From Chromatiales bacterium (GTDB taxonomy: Bacteria; Pseudomonadota; Gammaproteobacteria; JAGRGH01), in NCBI GenBank assembly GCA_020445605.1, contig JAGRGH010000050.1:42167-106166 (forward strand): 64,000 bases of DNA, read 5' to 3'. Positions 25,280 to 34,691 of this stretch are shown in pieces. The first letter of the stretch is position 1. Every line of letters starts with the position of its first letter. The notes under the pieces are model-generated. The model made no database searches, was not told where the DNA came from, and saw only the letters and a list, made by a program, of their open reading frames with translations. A program made the position numbers and the translations under genes.

Positions 25280-26362
25280 ATGGATCCGCAGGCCGCAGAG
25301 CAGTCCGGCGTAACCGTCGTCGTATGCTGTCACAACAGCGCCCAACGCCTGCCACAAACCCTCGCGGCACTCGCTGTGCAACAGCTTGCCGATGCTCGGC
25401 CCTGGGAGGTGCTCGTCGTCGACAACGCCAGTACGGACAACACCCGGGAAGTCGCCCGTCAGTGCTGGTCTTCGGACGCGCCTGCGCCGTTGCGCTGTGT
25501 CGAGGAACGCGAACTCGGAGTCGGTCCGGCGCGCGAAGCCGGCTTCGGCGCGGCGCGTTATCCGTATGTGAGTTTTGTTGACGATGACAACTGGCCGGAG
25601 CCCGACTGGGTCGAGCGCGTCGCGCAGACCCTTGACCGGCATCCCGAAGTCGGCGCGGTCGGCGGTCTGAACTCGGTGGCACACGAGACCCCGCTTCCGG
25701 CCTGGTTCGAGACCTTCCAGGGGTGCTACGCCATTGGTCCGCAGGGAGCGCCAGGTGACGTAACGGATTCGCGCGGCTTTCTCTGGGGCGCCGGCCTGAG
25801 TGTGCGGCGCGCCGCCTGGGCAGCACTGCGCGCCGAGGGAACTGCACCCCTGGTGCAGGGACGGCGCGGGGATCGACTACTGTCCGGTGAAGACAGCGAA
25901 CTGTGCATCCATCTCACCCGGCGCGGTTGGCGACTGTACTACGAGCCGACCCTTCGCCTTCAGCATTTCATGCCGGCCGAGCGCCTTTGCTGGAGCTATC
26001 TGTGCCGGCTGCGGCGCGGTTTCGGCGCCCAGAATGCCTGCCTCGAAACCTTCGCGAGCGTCATCAGTCACGGCACGGCGGCGCGCGACTGGCGCCGCGG
26101 CGCCTATTACACCGCCCGCGGCCTGCTTCAGGCGTGGAGAAAGCTCCTGCCGGCCATGCGTTATGCGCAGCCCGGCGACCCGGGAATCCTGCGGGTCTGG
26201 GGACTCATCGGGCGGCTTGATGTGTACCTCGGGATGCGCGGCAACTACGACCGGCTGCGCCTGAAGGCGGGCTGCGAATCCAGAGCCGATCCCGTGTTTC
26301 CCGCGGTCGCGGGCCTGCGCGGCGTTTCCCGCGCCAATCCGGGGCCGATGATCGATCCGTAG
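25280..26362 (+). CDS. Family 2 glycosyltransferase
   Basis: A 360-residue GT-A fold transferase. The N-terminus VTVVVCCHNSAQRLPQTL, then VVDNASTDNT and the metal-binding SFVDDDNWPEPDWV, are typical GT2 features. No transmembrane helix is obvious, so it is probably cytosolic or peripheral. The ATG at 25280 lies one base after the MotB-like stop, so all three genes form one translational unit. That arrangement suggests a glycan step connected with the ion-driven complex; the sugar and acceptor are unknown. A longer in-frame start inside the MotB-like gene is rejected. Confidence 0.88.
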   Translation: MDPQAAEQSGVTVVVCCHNSAQRLPQTLAALAVQQLADARPWEVLVVDNASTDNTREVARQCWSSDAPAPLRCVEERELGVGPAREAGFGAARYPYVSFVDDDNWPEPDWVERVAQTLDRHPEVGAVGGLNSVAHETPLPAWFETFQGCYAIGPQGAPGDVTDSRGFLWGAGLSVRRAAWAALRAEGTAPLVQGRRGDRLLSGEDSELCIHLTRRGWRLYYEPTLRLQHFMPAERLCWSYLCRLRRGFGAQNACLETFASVISHGTAARDWRRGAYYTARGLLQAWRKLLPAMRYAQPGDPGILRVWGLIGRLDVYLGMRGNYDRLRLKAGCESRADPVFPAVAGLRGVSRANPGPMIDP

Positions 26363-26366
26363 CCTC

Positions 26367-27557
26367 TCAAGTCAGCGCCCGAAACCCGCGTGCAAGGTCC
26401 GCCTGAAGATCGGTCTGATCCTCTAGGCCGACGGCAACGCGGATGAGATTCTCGCCGATCCCCGCCGCACGACGCTCCGCATCGCTCAGCCGTCCGTGCG
26501 TGGTCGTCGCCGGGTGCGTGATGGTCGTGCGCACATCGCCCAGATTCGCCGTGATGGAAACCAGCTGCGTGGAATCGATCACGCGCCAGGCCTCGGCACG
26601 TCCGCCGCGTACCGTGAACGAAACGACGCTGCCGCCCGCGCGTTGCTGACGCATCGCCAGCGCATGCTGCGGGTGGGATTCGAGCGCCGGGTACCAGACG
26701 CGCTCGACGGCGGGCTGATGCTCCAGCCAGCGCGCGAGTTCCAGCGCGGCGGCACTCTGCGCACGCATGCGCAGATCCAGCGTTTCCAGCCCCTTCAGAA
26801 ACACCCAGGCGTTGAACGGGCTCAGACTCGGGCCGCCGGTGCGGACCACACCGAACACCTCGCGCCCGACCCGCTCGGCATCGCCGACGACGGCGCCGCC
26901 GAGACAACGGCCCTGCCCGTCCACGTATTTGGTCGCGGACACCACCACGAGGTCCGCGCCGAGTTCCAGCGGCCGTTGCAGGGTCGAGGTCGCCAGCGTG
27001 TTGTCGACCGCGAGCCAGGCGCCGTGCGCATGTGCAATGTCCGAGAGCGCACCCAGATCGGCGATCTGCAACAGGGGATTCGCGGGGGTCTCGACAAACA
27101 GGCCGCGGGTAGTCGGACGCAGCGCCGCCTGCCATGCGGCCGGATCGTCCAGCGCGACGAAACTCGTCTCGATCCCGAAACGCGGCAGATAGTTCGTGAA
27201 CAGCGACACGCTGCTGCCGAACAGTTCGCGCGCGGCGAGCAGGTGATCGCCCGCGCGCAACAGCGCCAGACAGAGCGCCAGCGTGGCCGCCATGCCGGAC
27301 GCCGTGGCCACGCAGCTTTCGCCACCCTCGAGCGCGGCTAGCCGGCGCTCGAAGGCCTGCACGGTCGGGTTGGTGAAGCGCGAGTAGACGTTGCCGGGTT
27401 CCGCGCCGGAAAAGCGCGCGGCGGCCTGCGCGGCCGAGTCGAACACGAAGCTCGAGGTCGGATAGATCGCCTCGCTGTGCTCACCTTCGGCGCTGCGCCG
27501 CACGCCGGCGCGCAGCGCACGGGTCGCATCCGCCCAGTCGTCGTTGTGATTGGCCAT
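26367..27557 (-). CDS. metZ: O-succinylhomoserine sulfhydrylase
   Basis: A 396-residue PLP enzyme of the Cys/Met metabolism family, making homocysteine from O-succinylhomoserine and sulfide. The PLP lysine is in SATKYVDGQGRCLGG, and the substrate-side motifs SSFVFDSAAQAAARFSG and YSRFTNPTV match MetZ rather than cystathionine gamma-synthase. Length is normal. It is a single gene, convergent with the glycosyltransferase (four bases between stops) and divergent from the TonB-dependent receptor. Assignment to MetZ rather than MetY rests on overall resemblance and is not proven. Confidence 0.9.
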   Translation of the reverse strand: MANHNDDWADATRALRAGVRRSAEGEHSEAIYPTSSFVFDSAAQAAARFSGAEPGNVYSRFTNPTVQAFERRLAALEGGESCVATASGMAATLALCLALLRAGDHLLAARELFGSSVSLFTNYLPRFGIETSFVALDDPAAWQAALRPTTRGLFVETPANPLLQIADLGALSDIAHAHGAWLAVDNTLATSTLQRPLELGADLVVVSATKYVDGQGRCLGGAVVGDAERVGREVFGVVRTGGPSLSPFNAWVFLKGLETLDLRMRAQSAAALELARWLEHQPAVERVWYPALESHPQHALAMRQQRAGGSVVSFTVRGGRAEAWRVIDSTQLVSITANLGDVRTTITHPATTTHGRLSDAERRAAGIGENLIRVAVGLEDQTDLQADLARGFRALT

Positions 27558-27741
27558 GCTCTCGATCGTCGAATTCGCCCGCGCCGCCGACGGCGACCGG
27601 CCGGGACTGCCCCGGGCGCGTCAGGCTACGGCCGCACCCGGGCCGGGTCAACGGTACGGGCCGTTTCCGTTGACTGTGATAGCCTTGCCGGCCATCGAAT
27701 TCGACCCCAGACGTAACGCCCCGCCAACCACATCGCCCAGC

Positions 27742-29676
27742 ATGGACTGCCGCCGTTACCTGTCCCGTCTGCTGTTGTCCGCGCTGGCCCTCGGCAGCGC
27801 GCGTGCGCAGGCCGGCGCCGAGCACTGGTTCGACGACGTGCCGGTCGTGCTGTCGGCCAGCCGCCTGTCGCAGTCGCGCTTCGAGGCCCCGCTGCCGATC
27901 AGCACGATTGACCGCGAGATGATCAGGGCCAGCGGCGTTCTCGATGTCGCCGATCTGTTCCGCCTGATCCCGGGCATGCTGGTCGGCCACTACAACGGCC
28001 ACCGCCCGGTCGTGACCTACCTCGGGCTCTCCGATGAGTTTCCGCGCCGCGTGCAGGTGCTGATCGACGGTCGTTCGGCCTACACCCCATCGCTCGGCGG
28101 CGTCCCGTGGGCGCGCCTGCCGCTGGCGCTGGAGGACATCGAACGCATCGAGATCATCCGCGGGCCGAACACCGTGACCCACGGTTCGAACGCATTCCTG
28201 GCCGTCATCAACATCATCACGCGCCATGCCGGCGAGGACCACGGTCTGGCTGCGCGCATGAGCCTCGGCAACGACGGCATCCGGCGCGGGTATCTGCGCT
28301 ACGCCGGCAGCCACGACGATGTCGATTACCGGCTCAGCATCACGGCTGCCGCAGACGACGGATTCCCGAAACTGCCCGATCGCTGGCACGCCGCGACGGT
28401 CGGCGGGCGGGTCGACTGGCAGGCGACCTCCGAAGACGCGCTGGAATATTCCTTCGGCTTCGGCGACGGCGAATTTCGCGATGGCGACCCGGACTCGCCG
28501 GTCGACACCGTGCGCGACATCCCCGCCAGCGTTGCGTTCCAGCACCTGCGCTGGCTGCACACCGGGACGGACGGCGCGGAGACGGCCCTGCGCTTTGCGT
28601 GGACACGCGACGACTACGACGATCAGGCATTCGGCAGCCTGTTCGGGTTTCCGACCGAGCTGGACTTCCGCATCCACTCGCAGCGCTACGTGACCGAGCT
28701 GCAGCACACCGCGCAGGCCAGCCCCGCACTGCGCTATGTCACCGGCGCCAGCGTGGAGTACGAGACCGTCGAGGCGCCGGGTCTGCGCAATCGCGACAGC
28801 GACGGGCGCATCTGGATCTATCGCGTGTTCGGCAATCTCGAATGGCGCCTTGCCGAACAGTGGCTGCTGCACCTTGGCGGCATGTTCGAGTACGACACCA
28901 TCGCCGGCGGCAAGGTGTCACCGCGGCTGGCGCTGAACTGGCTGCCGGACGAAACCCAGAGCGTGCGGCTCGGCGTGTCACGCGCAGTGCGCACGCCGCA
29001 CATCATCGAGGAAACGATCGACTTCGGGCTGGCGATCGGCCCGGGCCGCGACATCATCCAGACGACCAGCGGCGATCTGGACCCCGAACACATCGTCATG
29101 CTGGAACTGGGCTGGATCAAGCGCATTCCGGAGATCGGTCTCACCGTCGACGCGCGCGTCTACCAGACCTCGGTGCGCGACATCATCGCGCCGATGAACG
29201 CGGAGGTGTTCAACCCGGTGTTCGGGGAAACCGACGATTTCGACGAGTTCCACAACATCGGCCATCTGAAGATTCGCGGACTGGAGGCCGAATTCGACTG
29301 GGACATGCCACGGCGGCGGATTCGCGGCGGCGTCTCGTCGCTGTACGTGGTCGACACCTCGCCGGTCGACGATCCGCACGACAGCGTGCCGACCCGCTCC
29401 GCGGTACTGCAATGGATCGAGCGACTGAACGCGACCACCACCGCCAGCGCGGCATTCGAGCTTCACGGGCCGGTGGAATTTCAGGGTTCGGGCAATCCCC
29501 TGCCGGGCGTGAAAAAGCTGAACCTCTCACTCGGTCATGAAATGCCGGCGCTGGACGGCGAGCTTGAACTACGCTTGAGCGGTGAGCTGCAGCTCGCCGA
29601 CAACCGCGATTTCCGCCGCCAGAACGATCCGGGCAGCCAGTTCTGGGCCACGATCGGCTGGCGACCCCGGCACTGA
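27742..29676 (+). CDS. TonB-dependent outer-membrane receptor
   Basis: A 644-residue outer-membrane receptor with a signal peptide (about residues 1–24), a plug domain (DVADLFRLIPGM, VLIDGRSAYTPSLGG, IERIEIIRGPNTVTHGSNAF) and a barrel of alternating strands. A TonB-box-like DDVPVVLSASRL lies just after the signal peptide. The ATG at 27742 is chosen because it begins the signal peptide. The protein ends in WRPRH rather than the usual aromatic residue. It starts an operon with a periplasmic binding protein and a BarA-like kinase, so sensing of an imported ligand is likely; the ligand is unknown. Confidence 0.9.
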   Translation: MDCRRYLSRLLLSALALGSARAQAGAEHWFDDVPVVLSASRLSQSRFEAPLPISTIDREMIRASGVLDVADLFRLIPGMLVGHYNGHRPVVTYLGLSDEFPRRVQVLIDGRSAYTPSLGGVPWARLPLALEDIERIEIIRGPNTVTHGSNAFLAVINIITRHAGEDHGLAARMSLGNDGIRRGYLRYAGSHDDVDYRLSITAAADDGFPKLPDRWHAATVGGRVDWQATSEDALEYSFGFGDGEFRDGDPDSPVDTVRDIPASVAFQHLRWLHTGTDGAETALRFAWTRDDYDDQAFGSLFGFPTELDFRIHSQRYVTELQHTAQASPALRYVTGASVEYETVEAPGLRNRDSDGRIWIYRVFGNLEWRLAEQWLLHLGGMFEYDTIAGGKVSPRLALNWLPDETQSVRLGVSRAVRTPHIIEETIDFGLAIGPGRDIIQTTSGDLDPEHIVMLELGWIKRIPEIGLTVDARVYQTSVRDIIAPMNAEVFNPVFGETDDFDEFHNIGHLKIRGLEAEFDWDMPRRRIRGGVSSLYVVDTSPVDDPHDSVPTRSAVLQWIERLNATTTASAAFELHGPVEFQGSGNPLPGVKKLNLSLGHEMPALDGELELRLSGELQLADNRDFRRQNDPGSQFWATIGWRPRH

Positions 29677-29707
29677 CGCCAGACGCCACTTCGACAGGAT
29701 GTCCCCG

Positions 29708-30622
29708 ATGCACTCCCGATCACGAGGCCGAACGCGCGCCACGCTCGCAATACTCGCCCTGCTGACTACGCTGGTCGCGCCGGGGGCGTTCGCGCAGCCC
29801 GACATCGTGCTGGTGTATTCGCAGGGCTCGTCATTCCAGACGCGGATCGCCGAATCCATCGGCACCCGGCTGCGTGCCGACGGGCTCAGTATCGAACTTG
29901 CGACGATCCCGGCATCGGCGCTGCCGGCCACGACCATTACGGCCGCGCTGGGCACGCAGGCCACCGATCACGTCGTGCGCATGACCGGGCGCGCGCCGGA
30001 CTACGCCGCATTCGTCAGCCGGTTCGAACTGGCCACCAACACCACGCTCGGCCAGACGCGCCACGTGTTCACGATCGACCAGCCGCTGTCGCGCCAGCTC
30101 GGCCTGATCGAGACCCTGCTGCCGCAAGCCCGCCGGATCGCCGTGGTCCTGGGGCCGTCCAGCAGCGACGGACTGCGACGCCTGCGTGCCGCCGCAGGCA
30201 CGCGCCTTGCCGTGGTCGCAGCGCAGGCCAACGACGCCAGTGAGCTTGGCCCGGCGCTCGATACGGTGCTTGGCGACGCCGATGCCTATCTCGCCATGCC
30301 CGACGAGACACTACACAACAGCGATACCGCACACAGCGTGTTGCTGTCGGCGTACCGGCGCGGGATACCGGTGGTGGCCTTTTCGCGTGCCTTCGTGCGC
30401 GCCGGCGCCCTCGCCGCCGTGTTTTCGGAACCCGCCCAGATCGAGTCCCAGATCATCGCGGATCTGAAGGCCCTGCTCGAAAATACAAACCTGCCGCGAC
30501 AGATCGATCCGCGGGAGTTCGCCATCGAAATCAACGCGCGCGTCGCGGCGGCCCTGCATTTGACGCTGCCGGACCTATCGGTGATTACCGAAGCGCTTCG
30601 CAATCTGGAGCCGAACCCGTGA
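29708..30622 (+). CDS. ABC-type substrate-binding protein (COG2984-like)
   Basis: A 304-residue exported protein with a signal peptide (cleavage after GAFAQ, about residue 25). The two-lobe fold typical of COG2984 (TrpX-like) binding proteins shows as IVLVYSQGSSFQTRI, LPQARRIAVVLGPSSS, ADAYLAMPDET and GIPVVAFSRAFV. No permease or ATPase gene is adjacent. Instead it sits between a TonB receptor and a sensor kinase, so it probably presents a ligand to the kinase rather than feeding a transporter. The ATG at 29708 has AGGATG six bases upstream. Its stop overlaps the kinase GTG start. Confidence 0.85.
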   Translation: MHSRSRGRTRATLAILALLTTLVAPGAFAQPDIVLVYSQGSSFQTRIAESIGTRLRADGLSIELATIPASALPATTITAALGTQATDHVVRMTGRAPDYAAFVSRFELATNTTLGQTRHVFTIDQPLSRQLGLIETLLPQARRIAVVLGPSSSDGLRRLRAAAGTRLAVVAAQANDASELGPALDTVLGDADAYLAMPDETLHNSDTAHSVLLSAYRRGIPVVAFSRAFVRAGALAAVFSEPAQIESQIIADLKALLENTNLPRQIDPREFAIEINARVAAALHLTLPDLSVITEALRNLEPNP

Positions 30623-33267
30623 CCTGGCCGCAACTGCGCTCACTGCGTACCCGTGCGCTGGTGCTCGGGGTGGTGCCGGCGACGCTGCTGGTCGTCGCGC
30701 TGGGCGGCTACTTCAGTGTCAGCCGCATCAACGATCTGGAGCTCGCGTTCGAACAACGCGCGAGCGCGCTGGCACGACAGATCGCCGCGGCAAGCGTCTA
30801 TCCGGTCTTCTCGGGGAACCAGCCGGCGCTGGCGCAGGTCGTCGACTCGATTGCCGGCGATCCCGAGATCACGGGCCTCGTCATCGAGGACGCGACGGGA
30901 CACGCGCTGGCCGACTACCAGCGCAGCGCCGGCGACGCACCGAGCCAGGTGTTCCGCGCGCCGATCCGCTCTGAACCCGTCGCCGTTGACGACTTCGAGA
31001 CGGCGGCGCACGGCGGCGGCGCCCTGCTCGGTCAGATTCAGCTCGTCGTATCGCGCCAGACGCTGCTGGCGCGCAATGGCGAGGTTCTGCGACTGGGCGC
31101 CCTGCTCTCGGCACTCGGCATTCTGGCCGCCGTCGCCATGGCCCGGTTCATGGCGGGGCGAATCAGCGGCCCGGTGCAGGCCCTGACCGAGGCCGCACGC
31201 ACCATCGAACAGGGCGCGCCGATGCCACAACTGCCCAGCCTGCGTGACGAGGAATTCGCCACGCTCGGCAACGCGATGCAGTTGATGGATCGGGAAATCC
31301 GCCGCGCCCGCGAACAGCTCGAACACGACATCGCGCGGGCGACCGCGGAACTCGCCGAAACGCTCGAGGCCGTCGAGATCAAAAACGTGGAACTCGACCT
31401 CGCGCGCCGGCGCGCGCAGGAGGCCTATGCCGTCAAGAGCCGCTTTCTCGCGAACATCAGCCACGAACTGCGTACGCCACTGCATACCATCCACGGGTTT
31501 TCCGAACGTCTCGCCGACGGCGCGCTCGACGATGCCCAGCGCCGGCAGTTGCAGTTCATCGAGCATGCGAGCGCGGACCTGGGGCAGATTCTCGACGACA
31601 TGCTCGATGTCGCGGCACTGGAGTCCGGCGAACTGCGGCTCGAACTCGCACCGTTCGATCTGATCGACGAGCTCGAATACTGCATTTCGGTCAACGCGCC
31701 CAAGGCGCATGCGAAACAGCTAGAGCTGTTGCTGCGGGTGTTCGATGACGTACCGCGCGCGGTGCTTGGCGATGCCGCGCGAATCCGCCGCGTCGCGTTG
31801 ATCCTGCTCGACAACGCAATCAAGTTCACGACGGCCGGCGAGGTCGCGCTGCAGGTCAGCCTCGACGGTCGCGATGCCGCCCATGCGGTCGTGGAGATCG
31901 AGGTCTCGGACACCGGCCCGGGTATTCCGGCCCGCCAGCAGACCGAACTGTTCGCGCTGTTCGGGCAGGGCGACACGGCGCTGAACCGTGCCAGCGAAGG
32001 TCTCGGCCTCGGGCTGGCGATCGCCGATCGACTGGTACGGCGTATGGGCGGCCAGATTTCGTTCGACAGTCACAGCGGACACGGCAGCGCGTTCCGCTTC
32101 ACCTGTCCGCTGAAGACACGCCCGGATCAGGGGACCGACAGCGTGCCGGAATCGCCCGGCGCAAGAGTTCTCGTCTGTGACACCCATCCGCGATCGCTGC
32201 ACATCACCCGGCATCTGCTCAGGGCGCAGGGCTACGAGGTCGATACCTGCGACCGGCCCGAAACCCTGTGCGATCGGGCGACGACCGCGCGTCCGGCACT
32301 GATCGTGATCGGCCTGCGCGGCACCGACACACCCGATGCACCGTGGCGACACCGCCTCGAACAGATGCGCGCCGCCGAAGTTCCGACACTGGCCCTGCTA
32401 TCGAGTTCGCGCCTCAGCGATCACGCGGCGTGGGAGGAATGCGGCGCAACGCGCTGCGTGGGGCGACCGCTGCCGCGCGCGCTGCTGCACCTGGAGGTCG
32501 AACGACTGGTCGCCGCCGGTCGCCACGAACGCCGAACCGGGCCGCTCGAAGGTCGCAGTGCGCTGGTCGTCGACGACAACGCCATCAACCGCGACTGGCT
32601 CACGCTGATCCTCGAGCGTGCCGGCATGCGCGTGGATTCCGCCGCCGATGGCGTTCACGCCCTGGCCGCGGCCGGCCGCCGTCGCTATGACGTGATCGTG
32701 CTCGATCTGCACATGCCGCGCCTCGACGGCATCGCGGCCGCCCAGCGGCTGCGTGAGCAGATCGAACTGCCGAACGCCGCAACCCCGCTGATCGCCGTGA
32801 CGGCGGATACCAACAGCGCAACCGAACGCAGCGCGCGGGAGGCCGGAATCGGGCGTGTGCTGGCCAAACCAATCGATGAGGCGACCTTGCTCAACGCGGT
32901 GCGTCAGGCCATGCTGCCGGTCGGGTCCATTGGACTCCCGCGCGATCGGCAGGCGCAGATCAGTCTGTTCGGCGGCGATGCCACGCTGGCGGATCAGATG
33001 TATGCGCGGTTCATCGGGCAACTGCGCGAAGCATGCGAGGGTCTGGCGGAAACCCCTCGGGGCACACACGGAGAACGGGCCGCGCTGGTTCACCGCCTGC
33101 TCGGGGCCGCCGTCTATTGCGGTGTCACACCGTTGATCACCGCGGGGCGTGCCTGGCATGCGAGCCTGCTGCGCGGCGAGGATGACGAGGCTGGACAGGC
33201 ACGTTTTCTTGCCGAGGCCGAACGCCTGCTCAACGCGGACCGATCCAGGGCGGATTCTGGAGACTGA
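30619..33267 (+). CDS. BarA/GacS-like hybrid sensor histidine kinase
   Basis: An 882-residue tripartite kinase. Order: transmembrane helix (about 12–31), BarA-type periplasmic sensor, second helix (about 160–180), HAMP, HisKA with His282 (ANISHELRTPLH), HATPase with N box LILLDNAIKFT and GLGLGLAIA, a degenerate receiver lacking the acceptor Asp (LIVIGLRGTD), a second receiver with Asp696 (VLDLHMPRLDG), and an Hpt domain with His825 (LVHRLLGAAVYCGV). Domain order and sensor resemble E. coli BarA and Pseudomonas GacS. No response regulator is in the window. GTG start, overlapping the binding-protein stop by four bases. Confidence 0.88.
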   Translation: MTWPQLRSLRTRALVLGVVPATLLVVALGGYFSVSRINDLELAFEQRASALARQIAAASVYPVFSGNQPALAQVVDSIAGDPEITGLVIEDATGHALADYQRSAGDAPSQVFRAPIRSEPVAVDDFETAAHGGGALLGQIQLVVSRQTLLARNGEVLRLGALLSALGILAAVAMARFMAGRISGPVQALTEAARTIEQGAPMPQLPSLRDEEFATLGNAMQLMDREIRRAREQLEHDIARATAELAETLEAVEIKNVELDLARRRAQEAYAVKSRFLANISHELRTPLHTIHGFSERLADGALDDAQRRQLQFIEHASADLGQILDDMLDVAALESGELRLELAPFDLIDELEYCISVNAPKAHAKQLELLLRVFDDVPRAVLGDAARIRRVALILLDNAIKFTTAGEVALQVSLDGRDAAHAVVEIEVSDTGPGIPARQQTELFALFGQGDTALNRASEGLGLGLAIADRLVRRMGGQISFDSHSGHGSAFRFTCPLKTRPDQGTDSVPESPGARVLVCDTHPRSLHITRHLLRAQGYEVDTCDRPETLCDRATTARPALIVIGLRGTDTPDAPWRHRLEQMRAAEVPTLALLSSSRLSDHAAWEECGATRCVGRPLPRALLHLEVERLVAAGRHERRTGPLEGRSALVVDDNAINRDWLTLILERAGMRVDSAADGVHALAAAGRRRYDVIVLDLHMPRLDGIAAAQRLREQIELPNAATPLIAVTADTNSATERSAREAGIGRVLAKPIDEATLLNAVRQAMLPVGSIGLPRDRQAQISLFGGDATLADQMYARFIGQLREACEGLAETPRGTHGERAALVHRLLGAAVYCGVTPLITAGRAWHASLLRGEDDEAGQARFLAEAERLLNADRSRADSGD

Positions 33268-33293
33268 CCGCGAGAACGGCCCTTCCGGTCCGG

Positions 33294-34106
33294 CTACATC
33301 CAGACGAAGCCGCGGTCGACCTTGCCCATGATCATGTGCACGTCCTCACGCGACTCGCCAACCACCGCGAAGCTGCCGTGCGGCGACGGCCGGATCAGCC
33401 CCTTGAAGCCCGGATCGTCGATGAGCTTTTCATTGCCCAGCGACTCGAACGGCATCACGAGGATGGTCACCGGCCGTCCGGCCGCATAGGCCACCAGGTG
33501 CATGCCCGGATGATTGCGGATTGGACAGGGCTTCAGGTAGCGGATGTCGGCCTGCGTGAGGGCCTCACGGGCGTCCGCATCGGCTAGATCGATCCCGACG
33601 CGGCGAAGGCTCGCGGCCAAATCGTCGATCGACACGCTGCTGCGCGCAACCAGCGCCTGCGGCTCGTGCTGGATATGCGCGATCACGATGTCGGTCAGCG
33701 CACGCGTGGCCTCGTACTGGCGCCAGACGCCGAAGCTGCCGAACGCCAGCAGCGCGAGGGCGGCCAACGCGAACACCGGGCGCCACCAGGCCGTCCGTCG
33801 CTCACCGGGTCCCAGCCGGACTGCGTCGAGGATGCGCCGTTCCAGCCCCGCGGGCGCGGCGACCGCGACCGCGCCGTTCAGGGCCCGATCGAAGTCCTCG
33901 TCCGGCACGGCCGCGAGCACCCGCTCGACGAGGTGCGCGGACGGCGTGATCTCGATTGCCGCGCGCACACGGGCGTCGAACGCGCGCGCGCGCTCGCGTA
34001 GCGCCACGAGCCGTGGCACCTCGGCCAGCATGCGGTCGACATCGGCATCGGCAAGCGATGCCTCCGCCAGCAATCGCAGTTCGATTTCGTCGGGTGCCCC
34101 GGTCAC
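33294..34106 (-). CDS. DUF3379-type membrane protein, probable anti-sigma factor
   Basis: A 270-residue protein with a cytosolic Ala/Glu/Arg-rich N-terminal part, one transmembrane helix (about residues 106–124) and a C-terminal domain with KPCPIRNHPGMHLVAYAAG and PVTILVMPFESLG. This matches the DUF3379 family encoded next to ECF sigma factors, and topology fits an anti-sigma factor that holds the sigma at the membrane. The gene begins three bases after the sigma stop. The signal released by the C-terminal domain is not known. Convergent with the kinase gene. Confidence 0.8.
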   Translation of the reverse strand: MTGAPDEIELRLLAEASLADADVDRMLAEVPRLVALRERARAFDARVRAAIEITPSAHLVERVLAAVPDEDFDRALNGAVAVAAPAGLERRILDAVRLGPGERRTAWWRPVFALAALALLAFGSFGVWRQYEATRALTDIVIAHIQHEPQALVARSSVSIDDLAASLRRVGIDLADADAREALTQADIRYLKPCPIRNHPGMHLVAYAAGRPVTILVMPFESLGNEKLIDDPGFKGLIRPSPHGSFAVVGESREDVHMIMGKVDRGFVWM

Positions 34107-34109
34107 TCG

Positions 34110-34640
34110 TCAGTCTCTGGTCTCGTCTTCTTCCCAGCGTTCGCCCAGCGCCTCGCGCAGCTTGCGCTTGGCGCGAAACACGCGCGTCACCGCAGCCGAT
34201 TCGCTGAGTCCAAGCTGCGTCGCGATCTCCGCGCAGGTAAAGCCGCCGATCACCTGCAACAGCAGCGGTAGCCGATAGTCCTCGTCGAGCCGGGCCAATG
34301 CCCGCCGCAGCACGAACGCCTCGGTGCTGGTGTCGTAGTCGCTGTTGGCGGCCGGTAGCACCTGCTCGTCGATTTCGGTCAACACCGGGCGCAGCCGCTC
34401 GAACTGCCTCGCGTACTCGCGCCGCAGGATGGTGATCAACCACGCCTTGGCGGCCTTGTCGTCGTCGAGGGTGTCGAGTGCCCGCCAGGCCCGCAGAAAG
34501 GTCTCCTGCGTGAGGTCCTCGGCGAGTTCACGATCCCGGCACAGCCAGAAGGCAAAACGGAACAGATCCGTCGACCAGGCCCTGGTGATCGCCTCGAACC
34601 GGCGACGCTTCGCTCGTTGCTGTCCTAATAGACCCGTCAT
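34110..34640 (-). CDS. ECF-type RNA polymerase sigma factor
   Basis: A 176-residue sigma-70 family protein with region 2 (LFRFAFWLCRDRELAEDLTQ, then TFLRAWRALD) and region 4 helix-turn-helix (GFTCAEIATQLGLSESAAV). Regions 1 and 3 are absent, as in the ECF group. The ATG at 34640 is preferred because the longer frame runs back through the tRNA-Leu gene. The DUF3379 gene follows by three bases and probably encodes its anti-sigma partner. Autoregulation is common in such pairs, but no promoter motif was recognised. Confidence 0.88.
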   Translation of the reverse strand: MTGLLGQQRAKRRRFEAITRAWSTDLFRFAFWLCRDRELAEDLTQETFLRAWRALDTLDDDKAAKAWLITILRREYARQFERLRPVLTEIDEQVLPAANSDYDTSTEAFVLRRALARLDEDYRLPLLLQVIGGFTCAEIATQLGLSESAAVTRVFRAKRKLREALGERWEEDETRD

Positions 34641-34691
34641 AACCGCGAAAGATTGCAGATGAACAGATTCCCCGCCCCGCTTCGGGTGCGG

